From Bacteroidales bacterium UBA2939 (GTDB taxonomy: Bacteria; Bacteroidota; Bacteroidia; Bacteroidales; P3), in the NCBI GenBank assembly GCA_002349055.1, contig DECD01000030.1, positions 22,079-38,835 on the forward strand: DNA of 16,757 nt, written 5' to 3'. The notes under the pieces are model-generated. The model saw nothing but the letters and a program-made list of their open reading frames with translations. It was not told the origin of the DNA and ran no database searches. The position numbers and the translations under genes are program-made. Below are positions 6,780 to 14,238 of this stretch, piece by piece (within the stretch, counting starts at the first letter, position 1; each line of letters begins with the position of its first letter).

Positions 6780-7016
6780 AGAAACAGGACACAAAATTAT
6801 AAACCAAAACTAATCAGATAGTAAAGAAATAAAAAGATAAATCCAAAAGACGAAGCGTTTTCGCTTTTCTAATAGCAAGTCCGAAACCTGGAAAATTTCA
6901 CGACTGTAGTGGCTAAGAAAGCAGAGAACGCTCGCGTGGTATCGCGAGCTTTCTTGTTAGCACTACAGGTAATTCCAGGACCTCGGACTTGAACAAAGAA
7001 GTTCGCGGTTTTTTTT
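6780..7016 (+). ncRNA. Structured noncoding RNA candidate, 6S-like architecture
   Basis: About 235 bases with no plausible gene, from a strong promoter to an eight-T run (7009-7016). The core folds into one long hairpin. Basal helix CAAGTCCGA (6876-6884) pairs with TCGGACTTG (6983-6991). CCTGGAA (6887-6893) pairs with TTCCAGG (6973-6979). A bubble follows, 10 bases on the 5' strand (6894-6903) and 4 on the 3' strand (6969-6972). Then CTGTAGTG (6904-6911) pairs with CACTACAG (6961-6968), AAGAAAG pairs with CTTTCTT, and GCTCGCG (6930-6936) pairs with CGCGAGC (6943-6949). A long hairpin with an asymmetric central bubble is the shape of 6S RNA, which binds RNA polymerase holoenzyme. I recognise the shape, not a conserved sequence. 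A 5' leader of about 95 bases with a small AAGCG/CGCTT hairpin precedes the core. The stem just before the T-run (GAAC/GTTC) is weak. It could instead be a leader of the downstream operon. Confidence 0.65.
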
Positions 7017-7070
7017 GTTTTGTCTTTACCCAAAATTGCGAATAATATTAACCTAAAAAACACAAATATC

Positions 7071-7760
7071 ATGAAAAAAGTAATTCTTATCGGTTCCATG
7101 CTGCTCGTCAGCATGATGATGATTGCCACTCCCGCCGACGCCCAGTCGCGCAAAGAGAAAAAAGCCGCCCAAAAGGCCGAATGGGAGCACCAGCAGAAAA
7201 TGAGAGAGTTGCAGCGTCAGCGCGAACTCGACTCGATGCAGAATGCAGTGATTCCCTCCAGCGAGGTGTTCCAGCGCGACATCCCCTGCTATGCCGAGAG
7301 CCGCAGCGATAAAGAATATTACCGTGAGCTGGGCGAGGGCGAAGACACCAAGCGCAATATCGCCCGTCTGGGAGCCGTCAAAATGGCACAGTCGATGATG
7401 CGCGAACGCCTGGCCCATTCGGTGAAAGGTCTCAGCACCGACTACTCGAAGATGATGAACAAGAGTGGCAAGAACTCCGAACTGACCCAGCTGATGGAAG
7501 GCGAGTTCATGAATGTCGTCGATGCCGTCCTCAACGACGCCGACAACCCCTGTGAACGCTGGTCGCAGGACCGCTCGGGCAACTACCACGTCTACTATGT
7601 CATTGAGATTAAAAAGAATGAGATAGCCGACAAATTTGCCGACGCCATCGACAAGAACGACAAACTCCGTGCCGAATACGACCGCGACCGCTTCCGTCAG
7701 TTCGCCAAGGAATATATGGAGGGAGAAAAAGAATATGCCACCGAACCTGTCGAACAATGA
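7071..7760 (+). CDS. Secreted LPP20-like domain protein
   Basis: 229 residues from the ATG at 7071. An in-frame ATG at 7020 would add 17 residues before the signal peptide and overlaps the end of the RNA element. MKKVILIGSMLLVSMMMIATPADA is a Sec signal peptide with cleavage after ADA. Next is a charged, probably helical stretch rich in K, E, Q and R (27-57). The remainder resembles the LPP20 fold: ARLGAVKMAQSMMRERLAHS (about 98-117), NVVDAVLNDA, then RSGNYHVYYVIEIKK. LPP20-like domains occur in envelope and surface proteins and often in pairs, as here. The stop overlaps the next start (ATGA), implying translational coupling. No enzyme function is evident. No separate promoter is seen between the folded RNA and this gene. 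Confidence 0.75.
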   Translation: MKKVILIGSMLLVSMMMIATPADAQSRKEKKAAQKAEWEHQQKMRELQRQRELDSMQNAVIPSSEVFQRDIPCYAESRSDKEYYRELGEGEDTKRNIARLGAVKMAQSMMRERLAHSVKGLSTDYSKMMNKSGKNSELTQLMEGEFMNVVDAVLNDADNPCERWSQDRSGNYHVYYVIEIKKNEIADKFADAIDKNDKLRAEYDRDRFRQFAKEYMEGEKEYATEPVEQ

Positions 7761-8545
7761 AGAAAATAGTCATCTATAGTTTCAGCCTTGCATTGGCCGT
7801 GCTGCTTTTCCACGCCACGGCCAATGCCCAGTCGCCAGCGCCCAAATGGGTAACCGGTGGATTGACAGACCTGACCTATTCCTATGTCGAGGTGGTGACT
7901 GGCGAAGGCTCGTCCGTCGACGATGCACAGGACAAGGCCGCGCTGGCCATCGTGCAGCAGCGCAATCTGGCCGCGGGTGCCAACATCAAGGTCCATGTGG
8001 AGAATGGAAAAATCACCACCACGGGCGACCAAAAGATGATTGTCAATGCCCGAATCCTGGACAAATATGTCGAGGAAATAGGCTACGGAGGCTGGCGTGT
8101 CTACCTGCTGGTGCAGACCCTCAAGCATCCGGCGTACGACTTTGAAAAAGTGACTGTCACCGACGAATATCCGTTCAGTGCCCGTGCCTTTATTCCTGGC
8201 ATGCAGCAGTTTTACAAAGGGCAGACCGCTAAAGGCGTCGCCTTTATCGTTGGCGAGGTGGCCTGCATCGGCGGCATCATCGTGTCAGAGAGCATGCGTG
8301 CCGACTACAGCAACAAGGCGGCTGTGGAAACCAACGCCAAGCGCAAGGTCGACCTTATCGACAATGCCAACACCATGCAGACCGTGCGCAACATCTGCAT
8401 CGGTGCCGCAGCAGCGGTCTATGTGTGGAACATCGTCGACGCCCTCGTCACCAGAGGTGCCAAACATGTGGAGACCCGCGACCTGGCCTTGATTCCCTAT
8501 GCCGCCTCCGACGGTTTCGGCTTGGCCCTCAGCTATCATTTTTAA
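7757..8545 (+). CDS. Secreted or membrane-anchored LPP20-like/DUF5683-like protein
   Basis: 262 residues, starting inside the previous stop (ATGA, 4-bp overlap). MKKIVIYSFSLALAVLLFHATANA is a signal peptide. Residues 28-125 look LPP20-like (APKWVTGGL, DDAQDKAALAIVQQRNLAAG, GGWRVYLLVQ). Residues 145-235 contain two hydrophobic segments, FIPGMQQFYKGQTAKGVAFIVGEVACIGGIIV and ICIGAAAAVYVWNIVDALV. The PG-QF-KG-KG pattern is shared with DUF5683-type membrane proteins of Bacteroidota. The protein ends SDGFGLALSYHF, a beta-strand-like terminus with a final Phe, reminiscent of outer-membrane proteins. The pair with the upstream LPP20-like gene suggests a common envelope complex; this is inference. Confidence 0.72.
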   Translation: MKKIVIYSFSLALAVLLFHATANAQSPAPKWVTGGLTDLTYSYVEVVTGEGSSVDDAQDKAALAIVQQRNLAAGANIKVHVENGKITTTGDQKMIVNARILDKYVEEIGYGGWRVYLLVQTLKHPAYDFEKVTVTDEYPFSARAFIPGMQQFYKGQTAKGVAFIVGEVACIGGIIVSESMRADYSNKAAVETNAKRKVDLIDNANTMQTVRNICIGAAAAVYVWNIVDALVTRGAKHVETRDLALIPYAASDGFGLALSYHF

Positions 8546-8559
8546 AATTGTAACATTAC

Positions 8560-8898
8560 ATGAAAAAGATTATAAGCACCTTTGCCCTGGCGGCCCTCCT
8601 GCTGTGTGTCGCCACCTCCTGCAACAAGGAAAAATACGATAACCTCACGGCCACCATCACGGGAACCGTCATCGACATGGACTCGGGCGAGCCCATCGGC
8701 AACGTCCAGATGACGCTTAGTCCCGGCGGTCTCAACAGCTACACCGGCAACGACGGTTTCTTCCAGTTCAACGACGTGGAGGCGCAGCAGTACACCCTCC
8801 AGGCACAGAAGAGTGGCTACCAGGCCAACCGCAAGACCATCAACGCCAAGGCCGGCGAGACGGTCAATGTCAGCATGACACTGCAAAAAGAGCAATAA
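8560..8898 (+). CDS. Small lipoprotein with carboxypeptidase-regulatory-like domain
   Basis: 112 residues. Signal peptide with lipobox VATSC; Cys21 would be lipidated and NKEK follows. The rest is one carboxypeptidase regulatory-like (transthyretin-type beta-sandwich) domain: ATITGTVIDMDSGEPIGNVQMTLSPGG, TGNDGFFQFNDV, YTLQAQKSGYQA, VNVSMTLQK. In Bacteroidota such domains occur on surface adhesins and TonB-dependent systems. The domain is clearly paralogous to the N-terminal domain of the next gene (TGNDG-FNDV against TGNDGGYEFNDL), so the two likely arose by local duplication. It sits 14 bases after the upstream gene and 13 before the next, within one operon. Confidence 0.82.
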   Translation: MKKIISTFALAALLLCVATSCNKEKYDNLTATITGTVIDMDSGEPIGNVQMTLSPGGLNSYTGNDGFFQFNDVEAQQYTLQAQKSGYQANRKTINAKAGETVNVSMTLQKEQ

Positions 8899-8911
8899 CA
8901 TCAAACTATAT

Positions 8912-11686
8912 ATGAATATGAAGAAGAGGTACATCTGGGCTGCAATGGCAGCCGTCATGGTTTTGGGCAGCCTTGTGTGGTATGGCTGCACGAAGGATAC
9001 GGACACCGAAGAAATGGGTACCATCTATGGCACCGTGACCGACTACAGCACCGGTCAGCCGATAAGCAATGCCAGCGTCAAGCTGCGTCCCAGCGGCGAG
9101 ACCACGCTGACGGGCAACGATGGCGGCTATGAGTTCAACGACCTCAAGGCAGGCAAGTATTCGCTGCTACTCAGCAAAGCCGAGTATGCCGACCTCGACG
9201 ATGACTATATCATCGACCTGGATGCTGGCAAGAAGGTGCGGCGCGACGTGCAGATGCGCAAGCAGGTGGCCTCGCTCCAGATTACCGACATGGCAGGCAA
9301 TCCAATTGACACGCTCGACTTTGGCGATGAAGAATCGGTGTCTGTCAAGACTTTTAACGTCTTCAACAACGGCACCGAGAAGTTGACCTGCACCGCCACC
9401 TACGACTGCGAATGGATTACCAATGTGTCGGGATTGGAGAATGAAATCCCATCCGGCCACACCGCCCCTGTGACAGTGAGGATCGACCGCGTGGCTTTGG
9501 CCGACGGTGTCAACACCACCTTTCTCTATATCACCTCGGGCAATGGTAGCTACGAATTGGTGATAAAAGCCTCCTTCCGTGGCGCTGTTGCCATCATCAC
9601 ACAACAGGCCACCGAGGTCACAGCCACATCGGCCACCGTGGGTGGCAATATCACCGACGACGGAGGCCGTCCCGTAACAGCCCGCGGCATCTGCTACGGT
9701 ACCTCGCAGACGCCCACCATCGACGGCACCCACACCGAGGATGGTTCTGGTACCGGCACCTTCAGCCACAACATCACAGGTCTCTCCTCTTCCACCACCT
9801 ACTATGCCCGTGCCTACGCCACCAACCGCAACGGCACTTACTATTCGTCCAACATCGTCAGTTTCACTACCAGAGACGGTCTGCCCACTGTCACCACGAC
9901 CAATGTTACCGACATCAACGCTTTCACCGCCAAGAGCGGTGGCAATGTCACCAACAACGGCGGCTTCCCCGTCACCGCCCGCGGCATCTGCTGGAATACT
10001 CTGGGCAGCCCCGACCTCAGCGACGAGCATACCACCAACGGCAGCGGCAATGGCACCTTCACTAGCAACATGACCAATCTGGACATTGCCACCACCTACT
10101 TCGTGCGTGCTTATGCCACCAACAGCCAGGGGACCAGTTTCGGTGAAGAGAAGAGCTTTTCAACACCCAATGGCAATGTCACCATCGTACTCTCCGCACC
10201 AACCAACATCACTGCCTCGTCGGTCACATGCAGCGCCAATATCACCGATGACGGCGGAGTGCCTATCGCCGTCCGGGGTCTCTGCTGGGCCACCACTCAG
10301 TACCCCACCAACGAGGGACAGCATGTCGACCTGGGTATGGGTTCGGGCAGTTTCAACTCGACAATCACAGGGTTACAGCCTTCTACCACCTATTATGTAC
10401 GCGCCTATGCCATCAACGGTGCCGGCACATTCTATTCAGTGCAACAATCGTTCACCACAAGTAGCGGTTTGCCAACCATCACCACCACCACTGTCAGCGA
10501 CATCACTGCCAATTCGGCTAAAAGCGGAGGCACCATCAGCGACAACGGAGGATTTGCCATCACCGCCCGGGGCGTTTGCTGGAACACCATAGGCAATCCC
10601 GACCTCAACGGAAGCCATACAGAAAATGGCACAGGAAATGGAACCTTCACTGCCAATATTACCGGTTTGAATCCAAGCACCACCTACCATGTCCGCGCTT
10701 ATGCCACCAATAGCACAGGCACCGTTTATGGAGCCGAGCAGACTTTCACTACTGGCAACGGTCTGCCGCAAGTAACTACCGGTTCGGTCAGCAATATCAC
10801 CGCCACTACGGCTGTGTGCAGTGGCAATGTAACATCTGATGGTGGAATTGCAGTGACAGCGAAAGGGTTCTGTTGGAGTACGGCGCAGTATCCCACTGTG
10901 AGCGGGACGCATGGCAACGAGGGTGGCGGTACTGGCAGTTTCAATGGTTCGTTGACTAACCTGTCAATAGGAACTACATATTATGTACGTGCTTATGCAA
11001 CCAATAGTACAGGAACAGCATATGGAGAACAAATAAGCTTCACCACTAGCGACGGCCTGCCCACAGTGGCAACCACCGCTCCGGTGCTGACAGACAGCAC
11101 GGTGGCCACAGGAGGAAATGTGACATCTGACGGCGGTTTCCCTGTCACTGCTCGCGGAATATGCTATGGTCCGTTACCTTATCCCGACTTGACAAGCACC
11201 TATAGTCATACTTCGAATGGGACTGGCACGGGTTACTTCTCTTCGCAGTTTAGCCTGCCGGGGGGTAGCGGAACTTTCTATGTAAGAGCCTATGCCACCA
11301 ATGCCAACGGAACATCTTATGGGGAACAATATTCCGTGATTCAACCATATGACACTTTGCCCACATTCCAATATGGTGGACATACTTATAGAGTGGGTCC
11401 TAGAGTAGGCCCTTATCATTGGGATGATGCCAACTCTTATTGTAACAATTTGACAATTTATGGTTATTCTGACTGGCGCCTTCCAACAAGAAATGAACTC
11501 ACTCAAATGGCCCATATTATAGACATAGTCAATCACACCGGGAATGTTCGTGAACATTGGAGTAGCACCGCATGTTCCGAGGATACACATTATGGCTCAC
11601 TTTTTTACTACTCTAGTAGCGCTGATATTTGTTATGGTGATAATCAGTACTATCTTTATTGCCGACCAATTCGAATGGAATATTAA
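8912..11686 (+). CDS. Large surface lipoprotein: regulatory-like domain, BACON-like domain, six FN3-like repeats, DUF1566/C-lectin-like tip
   Basis: 924 residues; a second ATG two codons in is equally possible. A signal segment ends VWYGC; Cys26 is probably lipidated, and the acidic TKDTDTEE that follows suits surface export. Residues 36-116 form a carboxypeptidase-regulatory-like domain. Residues 120-223 form a BACON-like beta domain (CEWITNVSG, LYITSGNGSYELVIKA). Six FN3-like repeats of about 98 residues follow: 225-323, 324-421, 422-519, 520-617, 618-715, 716-814, each with DGG or NGG, RG-C, and TTYYVRAYATN. They alternate in type: 1, 3 and 5 carry QTPT or QYPT, while 2, 4 and 6 carry PDL. 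Residues 815-924 resemble DUF1566/C-type-lectin-like domains (YHWDDANSYCNNL, YSDWRLPTRNEL, WSST, YCRPIR). The likely role is a stalked surface adhesin. GC falls toward the 3' end. Confidence 0.88.
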   Translation: MNMKKRYIWAAMAAVMVLGSLVWYGCTKDTDTEEMGTIYGTVTDYSTGQPISNASVKLRPSGETTLTGNDGGYEFNDLKAGKYSLLLSKAEYADLDDDYIIDLDAGKKVRRDVQMRKQVASLQITDMAGNPIDTLDFGDEESVSVKTFNVFNNGTEKLTCTATYDCEWITNVSGLENEIPSGHTAPVTVRIDRVALADGVNTTFLYITSGNGSYELVIKASFRGAVAIITQQATEVTATSATVGGNITDDGGRPVTARGICYGTSQTPTIDGTHTEDGSGTGTFSHNITGLSSSTTYYARAYATNRNGTYYSSNIVSFTTRDGLPTVTTTNVTDINAFTAKSGGNVTNNGGFPVTARGICWNTLGSPDLSDEHTTNGSGNGTFTSNMTNLDIATTYFVRAYATNSQGTSFGEEKSFSTPNGNVTIVLSAPTNITASSVTCSANITDDGGVPIAVRGLCWATTQYPTNEGQHVDLGMGSGSFNSTITGLQPSTTYYVRAYAINGAGTFYSVQQSFTTSSGLPTITTTTVSDITANSAKSGGTISDNGGFAITARGVCWNTIGNPDLNGSHTENGTGNGTFTANITGLNPSTTYHVRAYATNSTGTVYGAEQTFTTGNGLPQVTTGSVSNITATTAVCSGNVTSDGGIAVTAKGFCWSTAQYPTVSGTHGNEGGGTGSFNGSLTNLSIGTTYYVRAYATNSTGTAYGEQISFTTSDGLPTVATTAPVLTDSTVATGGNVTSDGGFPVTARGICYGPLPYPDLTSTYSHTSNGTGTGYFSSQFSLPGGSGTFYVRAYATNANGTSYGEQYSVIQPYDTLPTFQYGGHTYRVGPRVGPYHWDDANSYCNNLTIYGYSDWRLPTRNELTQMAHIIDIVNHTGNVREHWSSTACSEDTHYGSLFYYSSSADICYGDNQYYLYCRPIRMEY
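9584..11353 (+). repeat. Coding array of six FN3-like modules in A-B-A-B-A-B order
   Basis: Each unit is about 295 bases. Odd units share QTPT/QYPT, even units share the SPDL/NPDL/YPDL motif, so the array probably grew by duplicating a two-module block. Codon use drifts from C-ending in the first units to A/T-ending in the last two. Confidence 0.75.
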
Positions 11687-11937
11687 ATCATACAATAATA
11701 AAAAATACTGGACCATATATAGGAGTGGCAATAGTACGGTTCTTCTGATTTGTATTTATGCGTAGTTTTTACATTCCAGCAATGATGAGATTACTTATCT
11801 TGTTTGTTGATTACGTGTTTGGAATAAGCCCTCCAATTTTCAAAAAGATACATGCCACAAGGGAGAAAAGAAAGAATGAAAAGTAATATTTGCCGCTCAA
11901 TGTCATAATTGGATAAATAAATCTAAAAATTAATAAT

Positions 11938-12531
11938 ATGATAGAAATAATAGGAACTATTACTGGAATTCTCTTAGGAGGCGTTATGGGATATTTCTTT
12001 TTTCGTAAAGAGAGCAAAGATAAATTCCGTGAAACATTATTTACAGAGTATAAGAATATCGCCCAGGAATTATCCGGTGTTTTAAAGGATGTTCTCTATC
12101 TGTCATTAATTCCCGAATCATTTCCTATAGAGAAATGCAAAGAAATAGATAGAGCATTGAGCGATTTCGCCTTTAGACATCTATTGGTTCTTCCTCAAGA
12201 AGTTTTACAGGAAATTAATTGTCTGCATGTATGTTTAGTGTGTGGCGGTCATAATTCGTATATGATTAAAGCAGAGGATGATATTCCCATACTAAAACCA
12301 CGGAATACGGAGGAGGAAATAAAAGAGTTGCTTGAAAATGTCGCTTTTGTCACGACACAGAGGACTCTTTTTGATATTTACAAGAAATATAAGAAACTTC
12401 CTAACTCAGTGTATCTGAAATGCCAAGCACGACATTTAATGATGGTTGTGAATAAATGTTGGAATATGTCTCTCTTTTATGAATGGGACAAATATTTACC
12501 CAAAAAGACCATCGGCATGAGAAATGAATAA
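11938..12531 (+). CDS. Uncharacterised protein with N-terminal membrane anchor
   Basis: 197 residues, not recognised. MIEIIGTITGILLGGVMGYFFF is a single N-terminal transmembrane segment followed by positive residues (RKESKDK), so the bulk (about 170 residues) is probably cytoplasmic and helical. It contains a CLVCGGH stretch (about residues 99-105) whose cysteines could bind metal, but no full motif is visible. The topology, with a glycine-rich helix then a charged helix, resembles small membrane-tethered proteins carried on mobile or defence islands. The gene is AT-rich with A/T-ending codons, unlike the peptidases and permease. A 251-base gap (11687-11937) upstream holds no gene, no clear promoter and no terminator. 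Function unknown. Confidence 0.7.
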   Translation: MIEIIGTITGILLGGVMGYFFFRKESKDKFRETLFTEYKNIAQELSGVLKDVLYLSLIPESFPIEKCKEIDRALSDFAFRHLLVLPQEVLQEINCLHVCLVCGGHNSYMIKAEDDIPILKPRNTEEEIKELLENVAFVTTQRTLFDIYKKYKKLPNSVYLKCQARHLMMVVNKCWNMSLFYEWDKYLPKKTIGMRNE

Positions 12532-12666
12532 TGTAGTTTTATGCACGACGGATTCCTCGCCTCCGGCGACTTCCGACATAAGACCTTCCTCTGCCCCGCT
12601 TACCAACGCCTCTTCGCACATATCGAGAAACGCCTGAAAGAAAACAATATGATTGACCAAAACTGA
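12532..12666 (+). pseudogene. 3' remnant of a host-type gene (about 44 codons)
   Basis: Directly after the stop of the AT-rich gene, a frame opens with C-ending, GC-rich codons and runs to a TGA at 12664-12666. It reads MHDGFLASGDFRHKTFLCPA followed by YQRLFAHIEKRLKEN and a short tail. The abrupt switch in base and codon use at about 12540, the lack of any upstream portion, and the host-like codons point to the severed C-terminus of a longer gene. The CPAYQRLFAHI pattern is faintly like the C-terminal tail of radical-SAM/SPASM proteins, but this is a guess. A genuine 42-residue small protein from the ATG at 12541 is the alternative. Confidence 0.5.
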
Positions 12667-12675
12667 TTTTATTAC

Positions 12676-12746
12676 ATACTTTTGGCGGAAAATAAAATTA
12701 TCTTCAGCCAAAAGTGTAAAAAAAAATCATTTTTGGCGAAATATAA
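12676..12746. repeat. Inverted and direct TTTTGGC repeats upstream of the ATPase gene
   Basis: Arms ATACTTTTGGC (12676-12686) and GCCAAAAGTGT (12707-12717) pair with one G-T. A second direct copy of the left arm follows: TTTTGGCGGAAAATAA (12680-12695) against TTTTGGCGAAATATAA (12731-12746), 14 of 16 identical. No T-tract follows, so it is not a terminator for the + strand. Confidence 0.65.
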
Positions 12747-12766
12747 TCAAAAAATGTGTATCTTTG
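12732..12766 (+). promoter_or_regulatory. Promoter of the DUF234-type ATPase gene
   Basis: TATCTTTG (TAnnTTTG, 12759-12766) followed by GCA-like bases. TTTG at 12732-12735 is 23 bases upstream, slightly longer than the usual 19-21. The ATG is 24 bases downstream of the -7 element. Confidence 0.65.
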
Positions 12767-12790
12767 CATCACTATAAAATTAATGCAAAT

Positions 12791-14224
12791 ATGGATAAAC
12801 ATTTCATTGGTAGAAAGTTGGAGATTAATCAGCTTGAAAAGATAGAACAATCTGGCAAGGCTGAATTTGTCGCAGTGTACGGAAGGCGTAGAGTGGGGAA
12901 GACATACCTCATCCAACAGTATTTCGAGAAAAGGTTTGCTTTCCAAACCACCGGAATCCTTGAGGGAACAGCAGAAGAACAGATGTTTGCCTTCAGGAGT
13001 TCTTTGAAGGATGTTGGCTATGACGGGCCGCTCCCCAATACATGGCTTGAGGCTTTTGAGTGCCTGAAGAGCGTCATGGACAAGATAAAGAGCAAGAAGC
13101 GCCGCGTAATCTATATAGACGAACTGCCGTGCCTTGATACACCCAAGTCGGACTTTGTTAGGGCTTTGGGACACTTCTGGAATTCGTGGGGATCCTTGCA
13201 GAAGGATGTTATTCTGATTGTGTGCGGTTCTGCCACGTCATGGATGGTGGACAACATTATTGATGACCATGGGGGATTGCACGACCGCATCACACACACG
13301 ATTTACCTACATCAGTTCTCTCTTGCTGAAACAGAGCGTTACCTTGTAGCTCATGGGATGAAATGGCCTCGTCAAACCATAGTAGAGACATATATGGTTT
13401 TCGGTGGCGTCCCCTACTACCTGAGCCTTCTCGACAATCGGCGTAGCCTCGCTCAAAATATCGACTGGCTCTATTTCAGGAAGAACGCCGAACTCAGAAA
13501 CGAGTACCATCGCTTATACTCCTCGTTGTTCAGATCTCCAGACTCCTATCTTAAAATCATTGAGATTCTTTTCCAGAGCAAGAAAGGTCTTTCCCGACAG
13601 GAAATCGTAGACAAACTTGGAAAGGCCTCAAGCGGAACCCTTACCAAGCAACTACAGAATTTGGAAAACTGCGACATCATCCGTCGCTATTCGGTCAAGG
13701 CCAAAGAGAAGTTGAAAGTCAGAGACTCCTATTATCAATTGGCAGACCTGTTCTCCCTGTTCCATCTTACCTTTTCCCGCAAGGCGGTTTCCGACGGATA
13801 TTGGGAGCAGCGGGTAAACAGTCCGATGGTAAATTCCTGGCAAGGACTGGCCTTTGAACATGTGTGCATAAACCACATTGCACAGATTAGACAGGCCCTG
13901 GGGCTTGGCCGTGTCGCCGTGGAATATTATTCGTGGCGTAGCAAAAATGAGAAGCCGAGAGCACAGGTAGATATGGTGATTGAGAGAGCCGACCAGCTTG
14001 TCAATCTCTGTGAGATAAAGTTTGCCCGCTCCGAATACACCATTACGGCGAATGATGATCGCAGTATTAGAAACAAGGGCGAGGCATTTCTCCGCGACAC
14101 AGGCGTCCATTGTGGAATACTACCGACGTGGATAACCCCATACGGGCTAAAGGAAAATATGTATTCGGCAGAAGTTCAGTATCAGGCAACAATGGACGAT
14201 CTCTTTTCGGAGATTCCAATATAA
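12791..14224 (+). CDS. AAA/STAND-like ATPase with C-terminal DUF234/PD-(D/E)XK-like domain
   Basis: 477 residues from the ATG at 12791, chosen over an in-frame ATG 138 bases upstream because the promoter lies between them. The N-terminal P-loop domain begins FIGRKLEINQL and has Walker A GRRRVGKTYL (31-40), Walker B RRVIYIDELP (104-113), and a sensor-like CGSATSWM (145-152). The GGVPYYL motif (205-211) is typical of these ATPases. A winged-helix segment follows (about 250-300, GLSRQEIVDKLGKASSGTLTKQLQNL). The C-terminal DUF234-type region carries AQVDMVIER (D394) and LCEIKF (E408, K410), a PD-(D/E)XK nuclease-like constellation. Families like this are abundant, variable and often mobile in Bacteroidota and archaea; their biological role is poorly defined. 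Nothing appears truncated. The downstream gene starts 14 bases later. Confidence 0.87.
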   Translation: MDKHFIGRKLEINQLEKIEQSGKAEFVAVYGRRRVGKTYLIQQYFEKRFAFQTTGILEGTAEEQMFAFRSSLKDVGYDGPLPNTWLEAFECLKSVMDKIKSKKRRVIYIDELPCLDTPKSDFVRALGHFWNSWGSLQKDVILIVCGSATSWMVDNIIDDHGGLHDRITHTIYLHQFSLAETERYLVAHGMKWPRQTIVETYMVFGGVPYYLSLLDNRRSLAQNIDWLYFRKNAELRNEYHRLYSSLFRSPDSYLKIIEILFQSKKGLSRQEIVDKLGKASSGTLTKQLQNLENCDIIRRYSVKAKEKLKVRDSYYQLADLFSLFHLTFSRKAVSDGYWEQRVNSPMVNSWQGLAFEHVCINHIAQIRQALGLGRVAVEYYSWRSKNEKPRAQVDMVIERADQLVNLCEIKFARSEYTITANDDRSIRNKGEAFLRDTGVHCGILPTWITPYGLKENMYSAEVQYQATMDDLFSEIPI

Positions 14225-14238
14225 CAAAAAAGAGACTT

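Noticed and set aside
6852..6870. Small terminator (AAGCG/CGCTT plus short T-run) within the RNA element
   Set aside because: Only a 5-bp stem and four Ts broken by C; more likely part of the RNA leader.
9167..10030. A 287-residue - strand frame in the FN3-like array
   Set aside because: Repetitive shadow of the + strand repeats, with no promoter or domain.
11687..11937. A DGR template repeat or reverse transcriptase downstream of the lectin-like tip
   Set aside because: No sequence in this 251-base gap matches the 3' end of the gene with adenine-only differences, and no reverse transcriptase motifs are found anywhere in the window.
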